From: Martelella mediterranea
GTDB taxonomy: Bacteria; Pseudomonadota; Alphaproteobacteria; Rhizobiales; Rhizobiaceae
Direction: 5' to 3'
Assembly (NCBI RefSeq): GCF_004342225.1
Contig: NZ_SMAR01000001.1
Location: 62,001 to 126,000, forward strand
Length of the DNA: 64,000 nt
The position numbers were made by a program, and so were the translations under genes. Each line of letters opens with the position of its first letter. The stretch's first letter is position 1. The notes under the pieces are model-generated. The model was given only the letters and a program-made list of their open reading frames with translations, was not told the origin of the DNA and searched no databases. Below are positions 35,957-44,677 of the stretch, in pieces.

Positions 35957-36718
35957 ATGAGCGACCACGAACCATTTTCGAAAGAAGAAATTGACCGGTA
36001 TGCGCGCCATATCGTTTTGCCTGAAATCGGCGGTGAAGGCCAGCAGGCATTGAAAAATGCGCGCGTTCTGGTGATTGGGGCGGGCGGGCTTGGCAGTCCG
36101 GTTCTGCTTTATCTGGCTGCGGCAGGCGTGGGTACCATCGGCATAGCCGATGATGACGGCGTCAGCCTTTCCAATCTGCAGCGTCAGGTGATCCATGATA
36201 TTGGAACCGTGGGCGAGGCGAAAACCGAAAGTGCGGCGCGCGCCATTGTTCAGATCAACCCGCATGTGACCTGCCGCCGCTATCATGAGCGGCTGAGTCG
36301 TGAAAACATCGGCGGGATTCTGAGCGGGTATGACCTGCTGCTTGATGGATCGGACAATTTCGAGACCCGCTATATGGCGGCAGATGCGGCGGAGGCCGCA
36401 ACTGTCCCGCTCGTGACCGGTGCGGTTGGTCGCTTCGATGGATCTCTGACCGTTCTTAAACCGTATGAGAAGAATGCGGATGGTAAACTCAACCCGCGCT
36501 ACCGCGATCTCTATCCCAAGGCCCCGCCGCCCGGTCTGATACCAAGCTGTGCCGAAGCCGGTGTGATCGGCCCTGTAACAGGGGTGATCGGTACGCTGAT
36601 GGCCATGGAGGCGGTTAAACTGATCACCGGCGCCGGTGAGCCGCTGGTTGGGCGCCTGCTGCTTTATGATGGCCTGAACGCGCGCTTTGATACAATCTCA
36701 TATGCGCGCAAGATCTAG
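35957..36718 (+). CDS. moeB: HesA/MoeB/ThiF family adenylyltransferase
   Basis: This E1-like enzyme of 253 residues adenylates the C-terminal glycine of a small sulfur-carrier protein such as MoaD or ThiS. The ATP-binding motif is VLVIGAGGLGSPVLLYLAAA, followed by DDDGVSLSNLQRQVIHDIGT. The segment PGLIPSCAEAGVIGPVTGVI contains a conserved cysteine and the usual GPVTGVIG helix start. The CxxC zinc pairs of E. coli MoeB are absent, as in many alphaproteobacterial members. Whether it serves molybdopterin or thiamine synthesis cannot be told, since no carrier-protein gene is nearby. Confidence 0.88.
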   Translation: MSDHEPFSKEEIDRYARHIVLPEIGGEGQQALKNARVLVIGAGGLGSPVLLYLAAAGVGTIGIADDDGVSLSNLQRQVIHDIGTVGEAKTESAARAIVQINPHVTCRRYHERLSRENIGGILSGYDLLLDGSDNFETRYMAADAAEAATVPLVTGAVGRFDGSLTVLKPYEKNADGKLNPRYRDLYPKAPPPGLIPSCAEAGVIGPVTGVIGTLMAMEAVKLITGAGEPLVGRLLLYDGLNARFDTISYARKI

Positions 36719-36724
36719 TGTGGA

Positions 36725-36778
36725 GAATTTGAAATTCACCGCATTGTTGCAGTAACCTCAAGTACGAATTTCAAATTC
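36725..36778. repeat. 13-bp perfect inverted repeat between moeB and phoX
   Basis: GAATTTGAAATTC (36725-36737) and GAATTTCAAATTC (36766-36778) are exact reverse complements 28 bases apart. Each arm is also nearly self-complementary. They lie between the convergent moeB and phoX genes with no T run, so a simple terminator is unlikely. The remaining bases 36779-36944 show nothing else. Confidence 0.75.
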
Positions 36779-36944
36779 GAAAACCACAATAGAAACAAAA
36801 ACCTGCTAGTCACGCTCCTTGAATCTGACGTTCATTCAGAGCAAGCGGAGCAATGAAACGAACTTCATATTCGGGTGACCAGTTCAAACGGATCCACCCC
36901 CGGTTCAGTGGCGAGGGTGGGATTTTGGCGATCTTGGCAACTGG

Positions 36945-38840
36945 TCAGCCAATCAGGTCGTTGTCGTCACGCTTGATGGCGACAACAGATGACCGCGGCA
37001 AGCCGGCTTCTGCAGGCCATGAGCCACCCGGATGCTGAACGCCGACAAACATGGTGCGCCGGTCAGCCGACCAGCAAAGGCCGGTGATTTCCGAACCATA
37101 GGGGCCGGTCAGAAAGCGGACGATTTCACCTGTCGCCGGGTCACCGGCAAGCTGCTGGTTGTTGCCCATTCCGGCAAAATCACCCTCGTTTGAGTAATTG
37201 CCGTCGGTCTGGATCCAGACAATGCCGCTGGTATCAAAGGCCATACCATCGGGTGAATTGAACAGGTTGCCTTCGTTGATATTGTCCGAGCCAGCCTTGA
37301 GGCCTTCGTGCACGGTCGGGTTTCCGGCCATGACAAACAGGTCCCAGTTGAATGTTTCAGCGGCATGATCTTCATTTGCCGGATACCAGCGAACAATCTG
37401 TCCGTATTTGTTGGCCTCGCGCGGGTTGGGGCCACCCACTGGCGTCTCGTCGCCACCGGCATTGGTTTTGATGCCGCGGTTTTTGTTATTGGTGAGACAG
37501 CAATAAGCCTCGACGGCATAGGGGTTGGTTGCGATCCACTCCGGACGGTCCATTGTTGTCGCGCCGACCTTTGATGCGGCCATACGGGTGAAGATCAGCA
37601 TTTCGGCCTGATCCATGCCGGTTGTTTCCGGTGTCAGAGCCAGCCATTCGCCGGTCTGATCATCATTGAATTTGGCAACATAGAGGGTGCCGTCATCCAG
37701 AAGGTGATCGGTGTTCTCACCGGGCACATATGGATGCGTCGACACGAAGCGATAGAGAAATTCGCCACGCTCGTCATCGCCGAGATAGACGACAACACGG
37801 CCATCGGGAGCCAGTGTTGCTTCAGCATTTTCATGCTTGAAGCGGCCAAGGGCTGTACGTTTGACCGGCGTGCTTTCGGGGTCTGTCGGATCGATTTCGA
37901 CAACCCAGCCGAAGCGATGTGGCTCGTTCGGATCTTTCGACGTATCGAAACGGGGATCGAATTTTTCATAGCCGTAGCGACCTTCCGGGGCTATGCCATA
38001 GCGCTCATAGCCTGCCTTCACGGTATCGCTGTACCGCGCATCCGAGGTGGCGCCGAAATAGCCGTTGAAGTTTTCCTCACAGGTCAGATAGGTGCCCCAG
38101 GGCGTTTTGCCTGCGCCGCAATTGCCCATCGTGCCGAGAATGTGCTTGCCGTCGGGATCAGCCGAAGTCTTCAGCAGGTCATGACCGGCAGCGGGACCGG
38201 AAGCCGTCATCGGTGCATTGTGATGCAGGCGTCGATTAAACGGGCTATTGCGGACAATGCGCCAGCCATCGTCATCTTCCGTGATCTCCATCACCGTCAC
38301 GCCTTGCAGGTTCTGGAGTTTCAGCACATCGGCTTTACTTTGCGGAATGCCGTCTTCGGTCTGTGGCAGGTTGATATCGCTGTTGACATACTCATTGTTG
38401 ATCGCGATCACCTGATGACCGCGGATCTGATAGGTTTCCATGCCATCGGTGTTCTCGCCGAAAACCTTGTCCGATTCCTCAACTGAGCCGCCGGTCTCAT
38501 GGTCGAACTCGGAAACGCCGTCAAAAAGCGGGTCGCCCCAGCTTGCGAGGATTTTCCAGCTATAGCCTTCAGGCACATGAATATCGAAGTCGGTGTGTGG
38601 CGGGATCGGCTTGAACGGGAAGCGTGATGCTGACACAGTCTGCGCTTTGGCAAGGCCGGGTGTCATCAGGCCGGAACTCATGGCCACTGCACCCGAACCA
38701 AATGCCACTACGCCGCCCAGAAAGCCGCGGCGGGGAATGGCGCGTTCAACGACGCGGTCGAACTCGCTTTCATCCGGACGCGGGAAGTGCAACTCATCCC
38801 ATTCGTCATCAGACATCTTGCTCGGCGGAATCTTCGTCAT
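36945..38840 (-). CDS. phoX: PhoX family alkaline phosphatase
   Basis: This exported phosphatase of 631 residues releases phosphate from organic esters, using Ca2+ and Fe3+ in characterised members. A twin-arginine signal is visible after an N-terminal extension: AIPRRGFLGGVVAFGSGAVA, with cleavage near GLAKAQT. Family sequences include GTMGNCGAGKTPWGTYLTCE followed by ENFNGYFG, RFGWVVEIDPTDPESTPVKR, GRFKHENAEATLAPDGRVVV and NSPDGMAFDTSGIVWIQTDG. Tat export fits the need to load metal in the cytoplasm. I looked for a Pho box upstream and found only a poor match. It stands alone. Confidence 0.92.
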   Translation of the reverse strand: MTKIPPSKMSDDEWDELHFPRPDESEFDRVVERAIPRRGFLGGVVAFGSGAVAMSSGLMTPGLAKAQTVSASRFPFKPIPPHTDFDIHVPEGYSWKILASWGDPLFDGVSEFDHETGGSVEESDKVFGENTDGMETYQIRGHQVIAINNEYVNSDINLPQTEDGIPQSKADVLKLQNLQGVTVMEITEDDDGWRIVRNSPFNRRLHHNAPMTASGPAAGHDLLKTSADPDGKHILGTMGNCGAGKTPWGTYLTCEENFNGYFGATSDARYSDTVKAGYERYGIAPEGRYGYEKFDPRFDTSKDPNEPHRFGWVVEIDPTDPESTPVKRTALGRFKHENAEATLAPDGRVVVYLGDDERGEFLYRFVSTHPYVPGENTDHLLDDGTLYVAKFNDDQTGEWLALTPETTGMDQAEMLIFTRMAASKVGATTMDRPEWIATNPYAVEAYCCLTNNKNRGIKTNAGGDETPVGGPNPREANKYGQIVRWYPANEDHAAETFNWDLFVMAGNPTVHEGLKAGSDNINEGNLFNSPDGMAFDTSGIVWIQTDGNYSNEGDFAGMGNNQQLAGDPATGEIVRFLTGPYGSEITGLCWSADRRTMFVGVQHPGGSWPAEAGLPRSSVVAIKRDDNDLIG

Positions 38841-38918
38841 ATTGTCACTCCCTGATCTATGACGTTGTCATGCGCCGCGAAGTCTAGGGTGAAAATGACG
38901 AATGTTATGTGACAGAAA

Positions 38919-39257
38919 TCAGGCACCTGCCTGTAGTGCAAGCTGATAGAGGCTGGCGCAACGGCCACCGGAGGCGCAAAAGGCCAAAACCTTGCCATCC
39001 GTCACACTCAGTATTTTTTTAAGCTTCGGTGCCTGGGTGATCGGAGAGTGAGAACCACCGACAGGCAGGTAGTGACACGTCAGGCCCGCCGCTTTGGCGG
39101 CTGTCTCGATTTCTGCATATTTCGGCTGAAAGAAACCTTCCCCATCAGGGCGCATGCAGATAACGGCAGAAAAGCCCTCGCGGGCCACGTCTGCCATATC
39201 TTTTGCTTTCAGCTGGCCGGTGACATGGTAGTTGCCGGTGATTGCTCGTGCGCGCAT
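38919..39257 (-). CDS. TIGR01244/DUF442 sulfur transferase-phosphatase-like protein
   Basis: This encodes 112 residues with a rhodanese/cysteine-phosphatase-like fold. YHVTGQLKAKDMADVAREGF followed by SAVICMRPDGEGFFQPKY is the family's N-terminus. The active-site loop is LAFCASGGRCASLYQLA, a Cys-x4-Arg pattern. It follows the metallo-beta-lactamase-fold gene on the same strand by 82 bases. This pair is typical of the BigR/Blh sulfide-detoxification operon of rhizobia and Xylella, where the two domains process persulfide to sulfite or thiosulfate. Its regulator is not adjacent here. Confidence 0.85.
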   Translation of the reverse strand: MRARAITGNYHVTGQLKAKDMADVAREGFSAVICMRPDGEGFFQPKYAEIETAAKAAGLTCHYLPVGGSHSPITQAPKLKKILSVTDGKVLAFCASGGRCASLYQLALQAGA

Positions 39258-39333
39258 TTTCCTCGAACCTCATCCAGGTGCGCCGCCTTCTGCAGGAGGT
39301 ACGGGCGGCGACATATTGCATATTATGATATTG

Positions 39334-39345
39334 CTATAGCTATAG
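39334..39345. promoter_or_regulatory. Palindrome CTATAGCTATAG at the end of the hydrolase gene
   Basis: A 12-bp perfect palindrome lies across the stop codon of the persulfide-dioxygenase-like gene and upstream of the DUF442 gene. An AT-rich stretch (AATATCATAATATG on the minus strand) follows. It might be an operator or a -10 region for separate expression of the DUF442 gene. Confidence 0.35.
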
Positions 39346-40233
39346 AGCGTTGATCGGCAGCTTCAGCATGGGGCGTCCGTCTTCATCCTGCGGAATTTCA
39401 CCGGCACGCATGTTGACCTGCAGCGAGGGCAGGATCAACCGCGGCATTGAAAGCGTTGCATCGCGCGCTTCGCGCATATTGACGAATTCGTCTTCATCGA
39501 TGCCATCACGCAGGTGAATATTGTGCTGACGTTCTGCGCCGACCGACGTTTCCCACTGGATTTCACGACCGTTTGGTCCATAGTCGTGACACATGAACAG
39601 ACGGGTTTCTTCCGGTAGCTGCAGAACGCGTTTTGATGAACGATAGAGCGTGCGGGCATCGCCGCCGGGAAAATCAGCACGCGCCGAACCGCCATCAGGC
39701 ATAAACAGCGTGTCGCCTACAAAGGCAGCATCACCGATTACATGGGTCATGCAGGCAGGTGTATGGCCCGGCGTATGCATGACACAGGCTATCATTTCTC
39801 CGATCCGATAGGTGTCACCATCGCTGAAGAGCCTGTCAAACTGCGAGCCATCACGCTGAAATTCCGTACCCTCGTTGAAAACCTTGCCGAAGGTTTCCTG
39901 CACGATGGTGATGTTCTCGCCAATGCCGAGCTTTCCGCCCAGCTTCTCCTGAATATAGGGCGCACCGGACAGATGGTCGGCATGAACATGTGTTTCAATG
40001 ATCCATTCAAGCTGCCACTCGTTGTCACGAATAAAGGCAATCAGCCTGTCGGCGCTTCGATAGGTTATGCGGCCTGCGGCGTGATCGATATCCATCACGC
40101 TGTCGATGACGGCGCAGGCGCTGGAGGCCGGATCCCTCACGACATATGAGATCGTGTTGGTATCCGGGTCAAAAAAACCGTGAACCTCGGGCTTGATATC
40201 CGGCGCCGGTTTAAAGGGCAGGGGCGGAACCAT
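39340..40233 (-). CDS. MBL-fold hydrolase, persulfide dioxygenase-like (Blh type)
   Basis: This metallo-beta-lactamase-fold enzyme has 297 residues. The metal ligands are in ETHVHADHLSGAPYIQEKLG (THxHxDH), VMHTPGHTPACMTHVIGD, the Asp of GDAAFVGDTLFMPDGGSARA, and the His of LFMCHDYGPNGREIQWE. The pattern SARADFPGGDARTLYRSSKR matches ETHE1/Blh-type persulfide dioxygenases, which oxidise glutathione persulfide with one Fe(II). Together with the DUF442 gene behind it, it likely detoxifies sulfide. The start follows GAGGAGGAT. Confidence 0.87.
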   Translation of the reverse strand: MVPPLPFKPAPDIKPEVHGFFDPDTNTISYVVRDPASSACAVIDSVMDIDHAAGRITYRSADRLIAFIRDNEWQLEWIIETHVHADHLSGAPYIQEKLGGKLGIGENITIVQETFGKVFNEGTEFQRDGSQFDRLFSDGDTYRIGEMIACVMHTPGHTPACMTHVIGDAAFVGDTLFMPDGGSARADFPGGDARTLYRSSKRVLQLPEETRLFMCHDYGPNGREIQWETSVGAERQHNIHLRDGIDEDEFVNMREARDATLSMPRLILPSLQVNMRAGEIPQDEDGRPMLKLPINAL

Positions 40234-40421
40234 GCGATATCCTCCTCAGACTGTTTATCTATAACGTAAATGATAATACGTATATACGCAACTATGAATT
40301 ATAGATAGATGAAGCAACGCCATCGGCATGATCGATAAATCAGAAACCGGCTGATACTGTGACAGGCCGTGCAAGCGCGGCCTGATGCCTACCTGTTTAA
40401 GTTTTGCCGGCAGACCTGATG

Positions 40422-42197
40422 TCAGGTGCGGTTTGTGATCCAGCGACACTGATACGGGGCAAAGCTGATCTTTTTGTCACCGGCGCTGATTGGTTCTCCG
40501 GTAATGAGATCATACCAGCTTTCACCACCAATCAGATTGAGCGACATGGCTGGAATTTCCATGTCTTCGTCGGTCACATTGTTGATTGCAAAGATACTCT
40601 GCGAGCGATCAACACTCTGGCGCCAGAAGCCGAACAGCTTTTCGCCAAGGTGAAGCGTGAACTGCGTTGCATTGGGGTGAAAGGCCGGCTGCTGCGTGCG
40701 GATAGCAATCAGCTTGCGCATTGCGTCGAAAACCTGAGCGTGCTGGCTGGTTTCGTCCGCCAGAGCGTCCTGCAGGGCACCATAGTTCCAGCGATGGCGG
40801 TTGATTGCCCGGTTATGACCAGTTTTCTCGACGCCCTCATAGTCATTGCTCGTTGCCAGAAGAGAGTGAATATAAAAAGCGGGAATGCCTTCAAGTGCCA
40901 TGGCTATGGTCTGGCTGCAAAGGAAGCGAGCAATGTTGTGATTGTCTTCGCCCCTGACGGTGCCTTTCAGTGCATCAAACAGTGAAACGTTCATTTCATA
41001 AGGCCGCATCGTCCCGTCGGAGAGCTGACGCATTGACACCTTCCCGCCGAAGCCCTGAACCGTTTCCACCATTTCAGAAATGGCATCGTCGGAAAGCAGG
41101 CTTTCTGCCGGGCGCAACCCAATGCCGTCATGGGATGCGGTGAAATTGAAATAGGCGCACCCCATCTGCGCTGGCGGCATCGCCATCTGCCAGGCGTTTA
41201 GGAATTGCGAAGTTCCCGTCAGCAGCGCATGGACGATCAGCGGCGGCAGCGAGAAGTTATAGATCATATGGGCTTCGTTGCGATTGCCGAAGTAACTCAA
41301 ATTCTCGATATTCGGCACATTGGTCTCTGTGATGAGCACAATGCTTTCTTCGCTATAGTCGGCCAGAAGCCGCATCAGACGGATGATTTCATGCGTTTGC
41401 GGCAGATGAATGCAGGATGTTCCGATTTCCTTCCAGATAAACGCGCAGGCATCGAGACGAATGGTTCGCACGCCGCGGTCAATGTGGAAGCGCATAATCT
41501 TCAAAAATTCCAGCAACACATCCGGATTGGAGAAGTCGAAATCCACCTGATCGTGGCTGAAAGTGCACCACACATATTTTTCGCCATCGGCAGTTTCCAC
41601 TTTCCGCAAAAGCGGGTGAGCACGCGGGCGGACCACATCGGTGAGATCGTCTTCCGGAGAGGCCGTGAAGAAGAAGTCCTTATAAGGCTTGTGTCCCATC
41701 CGGAATTCATTGAACCAGCTGCTCTGGCTGGAACAGTGATTGAGCACCAGATCCGACATCAGCCGGAATTCGCGACCGATGCGTTCGATATCTTCCCAGC
41801 CACCGAGGCCGGAATCAATTGCTCGGTAGTCGGTGATCGCAAAGCCGTCATCCGAGGTGTAGGGAAAATAGGGCAGAATATGCACGCCCTTGATCACCCC
41901 TTTGAGATTCTCGGTCAGAAAATCCTGCAACAGCGAAAGCGGCTTGTGCTCGCCATCGACAATCGAATTGCCATAGGTGATGACATAAGCATTATCGGCG
42001 CTCCACATGCCGTTTCCGGCCACGCGGCCACGCCGTCTTGGATGCGTTTCGCCGGACCAGAAGGCCTCCAGAACCTGACGCGTCAGAGCGCGTGAGTCCT
42101 TTTCCGGGTAGATGTTTTCGAGATGAAGCCGGATGCTTTCGCGAAGCCGGCGCGGAATCGTCGTGCCTGTTTGCGGCGTTTCTGATAGCGTCGTCAT
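40422..42197 (-). CDS. GH13 subfamily 18 sugar phosphorylase (glucosylglycerate/sucrose phosphorylase type)
   Basis: This encodes 591 residues from MTTLSETPQTGTTIPRRLRE, behind an AAGGAT ribosome binding site. It is an alpha-amylase-fold enzyme: the nucleophile Asp is in TIRLDACAFIWKEIGTSCIH, the acid/base Glu in ESIVLITETNVPNIENLSYF and the third acid in NFTASHDGIGLRPAE. These match GH13_18 phosphorylases that split sucrose, glucosylglycerate or related alpha-glucosides with phosphate, saving ATP. Homologues resembling E. coli YcjM are often glucosylglycerate phosphorylases; the substrate here is unproven. It stands alone. Confidence 0.85.
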   Translation of the reverse strand: MTTLSETPQTGTTIPRRLRESIRLHLENIYPEKDSRALTRQVLEAFWSGETHPRRRGRVAGNGMWSADNAYVITYGNSIVDGEHKPLSLLQDFLTENLKGVIKGVHILPYFPYTSDDGFAITDYRAIDSGLGGWEDIERIGREFRLMSDLVLNHCSSQSSWFNEFRMGHKPYKDFFFTASPEDDLTDVVRPRAHPLLRKVETADGEKYVWCTFSHDQVDFDFSNPDVLLEFLKIMRFHIDRGVRTIRLDACAFIWKEIGTSCIHLPQTHEIIRLMRLLADYSEESIVLITETNVPNIENLSYFGNRNEAHMIYNFSLPPLIVHALLTGTSQFLNAWQMAMPPAQMGCAYFNFTASHDGIGLRPAESLLSDDAISEMVETVQGFGGKVSMRQLSDGTMRPYEMNVSLFDALKGTVRGEDNHNIARFLCSQTIAMALEGIPAFYIHSLLATSNDYEGVEKTGHNRAINRHRWNYGALQDALADETSQHAQVFDAMRKLIAIRTQQPAFHPNATQFTLHLGEKLFGFWRQSVDRSQSIFAINNVTDEDMEIPAMSLNLIGGESWYDLITGEPISAGDKKISFAPYQCRWITNRT

Positions 42198-42589
42198 TAT
42201 ATCCTTCTTTCCCCACACGCTGAAGTTAGCATGTCGAGTCCATTTAGCAATTGCGAATTGCCCCGGTGGAAATGAAAGCATGAGAGAATTGGTGCACTGC
42301 CGCATCGAACACTGTCTTGGAATTCAAAGCGGGGTTAAGGCGTATGGCTTAAGCGCCGTGGCTTGCGATTATGCTGGACCTGTCAGCGCAACTAGCCGCC
42401 TGGCTGATGCTCAAGATGCGTTGATGTGCTTTTGTGTGCTTACGATCTTACAGTTTATCATGCGTGTGCCGGAGGGGCGATACGATTGAAGGCATGGGGC
42501 CGAGATCAATATTGCGAAGACTGAAGGTGTGCTACCGGCCGCTTAAGATCACAGTCACCCGATATGGTCGCAACATCGCCTCCCGCTGA

Positions 42590-42849
42590 GTGGATATGAA
42601 TATTCTATTTATATACATATTAAAAATTTAACTCTGCATGAATATTTATGACTGAATATAAATGAAAATATCATCCTTGATTTATTATGTAAATTACTTT
42701 AGGTTGTAGTTGGTTGAATATTAAATAATTATTTTTTGATGGTTTTTATTTATTTTTATATAAAAATAAGTATCAACAAATTTGCAGGCGTTCATGATGG
42801 TGAAGATATTTATATTATGAACCACTAATAAATCAAATGGAGATATTTA
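42590..42849. other. AT-rich non-coding island
   Basis: Between about 42590 and the ArsR-like gene the sequence is very AT-rich; my hand count for 42601-42780 is 30 G+C out of 180. The rest of 42198-42590 has ordinary composition and no supported gene. The abrupt change suggests foreign DNA or a strongly regulated, H-NS-like-bound promoter. No transposase or integrase is visible. Confidence 0.8.
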
Positions 42850-43209
42850 ATGAGCTGCGTTGCGTCGTCGCATTTTCCTATATTCGCTCCGAAAAGGAGT
42901 AAGCGTTTCAATTCAATGTCTGTGTTGCTGGCTGCTCTGGCTGATGAAAATCGTCTGGCGATCGTGAGAGCGTTATCGATGGGTGCCCGCACGTTGGCTG
43001 AGTTATGTTCGTTGACAGGGCAAACCCAATTTCTGGCTATGCGCTGTTTGCGCGTTCTGCACGATGATGGCGTTGTCATCTCCTGGTCGACGCAATCCGG
43101 CCGTCTTCATCAGTTGTCGCATCCGTCCATGCGAAAGGTTGCCGATATTGTTGCCGCCATGGAACAGGACACTCAGTCTGACCTGAACACGGCTTGCGAG
43201 GTTGAGTGA
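42850..43209 (+). CDS. ArsR-like helix-turn-helix transcriptional regulator
   Basis: This encodes 119 residues. The start at 42850 has GGAG seven bases upstream; a later ATG (42916) is less well placed. The winged-helix core runs MSVLLAALADENRLAIVRAL, GARTLAELCSLTGQTQFLAM and then RCLRVLHDDGVVISW, which is ArsR-like. Metal-binding CxC pairs typical of metal sensors are missing, though two cysteines lie in the recognition region. It is not obviously BigR, despite the sulfide-oxidation genes 2.6 kb away. It stands alone beside the AT-rich island, upstream of a tRNA gene, so a target is hard to guess. Confidence 0.7.
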   Translation: MSCVASSHFPIFAPKRSKRFNSMSVLLAALADENRLAIVRALSMGARTLAELCSLTGQTQFLAMRCLRVLHDDGVVISWSTQSGRLHQLSHPSMRKVADIVAAMEQDTQSDLNTACEVE

Positions 43210-43273
43210 TCCGGGCAGACATCCGGTGGCGTGTGGATAGTGTGAAAAAACTGACAATTTCTCGAAATTGCCG

Positions 43274-43302
43274 CTGGACTTGAAAAAACAAGATGCTATA
43301 AC
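43274..43302 (+). promoter_or_regulatory. Putative tRNA-Phe promoter
   Basis: A -10 TATAAC (43297-43302) is preceded by a 17-base spacer and a weak -35 CTGGAC (43274-43279). About 48 bases separate it from the tRNA. The palindrome CAATTTC-TC-GAAATTG (43255-43270) lies just upstream. Confidence 0.45.
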
Positions 43303-43349
43303 CGCGCTCACTTGAGGGGGGACCTCCTCACCGCCATCTCAACGGCGAT

Positions 43350-43425
43350 GCCCAGATAGCTCAGTTGGTAGAGCAGCGGATTGAAAATCCGCGTGTCCGT
43401 GGTTCGAATCCGCGTCTGGGCACCA
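43350..43425 (+). tRNA. tRNA-Phe (anticodon GAA)
   Basis: This is a complete 76-base tRNA with an encoded CCA end. The acceptor stem GCCCAGA pairs with TCTGGGC. The D loop contains AGCTCAGTTGGTAGAGC, the anticodon loop is ATTGAAAAT with GAA, and the T arm contains GTTCGAATC. GAA reads Phe codons UUC and UUU. It lies between an ArsR-like gene and a DJ-1 gene and could serve as an integration site, but no attachment duplicate was seen. Confidence 0.97.
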
Positions 43426-43554
43426 CTCATCTCCTACGGAATTTCAGTGAAATATCAAGTTTTGCGGAACGGTCAGTTGCCTCTTGCGTTCCAGTCATCG
43501 AAGGCGCTTGCAAAGAGCCAGCGCCAGTTATGCCGGAAACACGAACAGGAGGAT

Positions 43555-44118
43555 ATGATGACTGCGATCAATCAATCCAAGATTCTGATTATGGCAACGG
43601 ATGGCTATGAACGCTCAGAATTACGCGTCCCTTACGACGAGCTGATGAACCGTGGGGCCGACGTCAAGATCGTGTCCTTCGAGAAGGGACAGATAGCCAG
43701 CTGGGCCGGGAAAGACTGGGGTGACAGCATTGATGCTTCGCTGACGCTCGAAGACGTCAACGTTTCCGATTTCGACGCGCTCGTTATTCCCGGCGGTCAG
43801 ATCAATCCGGACGTTTTGCGCACCAGCGAAAAAGCCGTTGGTATCGTCGATGCATTTTACAAATCGGGCAAGATTATCGCTGCCATTTGTCATGCCCCAT
43901 GGCTTTTGGTTGAGGCGGATCTGTTAAAGGGGCGCGATGCAACATCCTATCATTCGATCAGGACGGATGTGAAAAATGCCGGCGCCAACTGGGTCGACCG
44001 TGAAGTGGTTGCCGATAATGGCATTATCACATCGCGCTCGCCGAAGGACCTTGACGCTTTCGTCAATAAGATCGTCGAGGAAGTGGAAGAGGGGCGTCAC
44101 CAGCGTAAAGCGGCCTGA
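43555..44118 (+). CDS. DJ-1/PfpI family protein
   Basis: This encodes 187 residues from MMTAINQSKILIMATDGYER (or the second ATG), after AGGAGG. The nucleophilic cysteine is in IIAAICHAPWLLVEADLLKG, and the acidic partner is the Glu in GYERSELRVPYDEL, as in PfpI/YhbO proteins. Proposed roles of this group are protein deglycation or stress protection; older annotations call them proteases. The C-terminal end is charged and complete. It is separated from the tRNA by 129 bases and shares a terminator region with the convergent Lrp gene. Confidence 0.88.
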   Translation: MMTAINQSKILIMATDGYERSELRVPYDELMNRGADVKIVSFEKGQIASWAGKDWGDSIDASLTLEDVNVSDFDALVIPGGQINPDVLRTSEKAVGIVDAFYKSGKIIAAICHAPWLLVEADLLKGRDATSYHSIRTDVKNAGANWVDREVVADNGIITSRSPKDLDAFVNKIVEEVEEGRHQRKAA

Positions 44119-44143
44119 TGCCGCCAGCCTCTCATTTGGTCAT

Positions 44144-44176
44144 GAGGCCGTTCGGTTTCGCCGGGCGGCCTCTTTA
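44144..44176 (+). terminator. Terminator between DJ-1 gene and Lrp-type regulator
   Basis: GAGGCCG pairs with CGGCCTC, followed by TTTAT. It overlaps the 3' end of the convergent regulator gene by three bases. Confidence 0.6.
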
Positions 44177-44644
44177 TATGAGATAATTCATCGGGACAGC
44201 TGTTGTGTATTTCAGCTCTTCCATGCCGATGAACGATGAGATGTCGGTAAAGTCCAGCCTTGCGATCAGCTGCTTGTAGACAGCGTCGTAGACTTCCACA
44301 TCCGGTACGACCATGCGCAGCAGATAATCCATGTCACCGGTCAGCCTGTATGCTTCAACGATTTCGGGAATATCGGCGATGGCGCTGCGAAAGCTCTCCA
44401 GCCACTCGATCGAATGGCGCGAGGTGCGCACAGCCACAAACACGGTCATGCCGACATTGGCTTTTCTGCGGTCAACCAGCGCGACACGCCGGGTAATCAA
44501 CCCGCTTTCCTCCAGGCTTTTGATCCGCCGCCAACACGCGGATGCTGATAATCCGACAAGGTCAGCCAAGTCTGTCACCGGCATATCGGCGTCATGCTGA
44601 AGATATTCGACGATTCTGCGGTCGCGTTGATCGAGCATCTGCAA
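44174..44644 (-). CDS. Lrp/AsnC-family transcriptional regulator
   Basis: This encodes 156 residues. The N-terminal helix-turn-helix is DQRDRRIVEYLQHDADMPVT then DLADLVGLSASACWRRIKSL. The C-terminal RAM ligand-binding domain includes EIVEAYRLTGDMDYLLRMVV. Lrp/AsnC proteins usually sense amino acids. It is divergent from the racemase gene that heads an amino-acid-type import and catabolic block. The shared gap holds three copies of an ATAATGC motif, so it is the likely local regulator. Confidence 0.9.
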   Translation of the reverse strand: MQMLDQRDRRIVEYLQHDADMPVTDLADLVGLSASACWRRIKSLEESGLITRRVALVDRRKANVGMTVFVAVRTSRHSIEWLESFRSAIADIPEIVEAYRLTGDMDYLLRMVVPDVEVYDAVYKQLIARLDFTDISSFIGMEELKYTTAVPMNYLI

Positions 44645-44677
44645 TAATCTCGCTCTTTATAATTTATTAGTGAGAAA

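Noticed and set aside
38841-38918. Pho box upstream of phoX
   Set aside because: CTGTCAC is present on the minus strand, but the second half-site has wrong spacing and bases.
42133-42489. 118-residue plus-strand open frame
   Set aside because: It begins inside the divergent phosphorylase gene, lacks a ribosome binding site, and its product has no recognisable domain.
42850-43209. ArsR-like gene as BigR
   Set aside because: It is 2.6 kb away, on the other strand, and lacks a cysteine arrangement that I can match to BigR.
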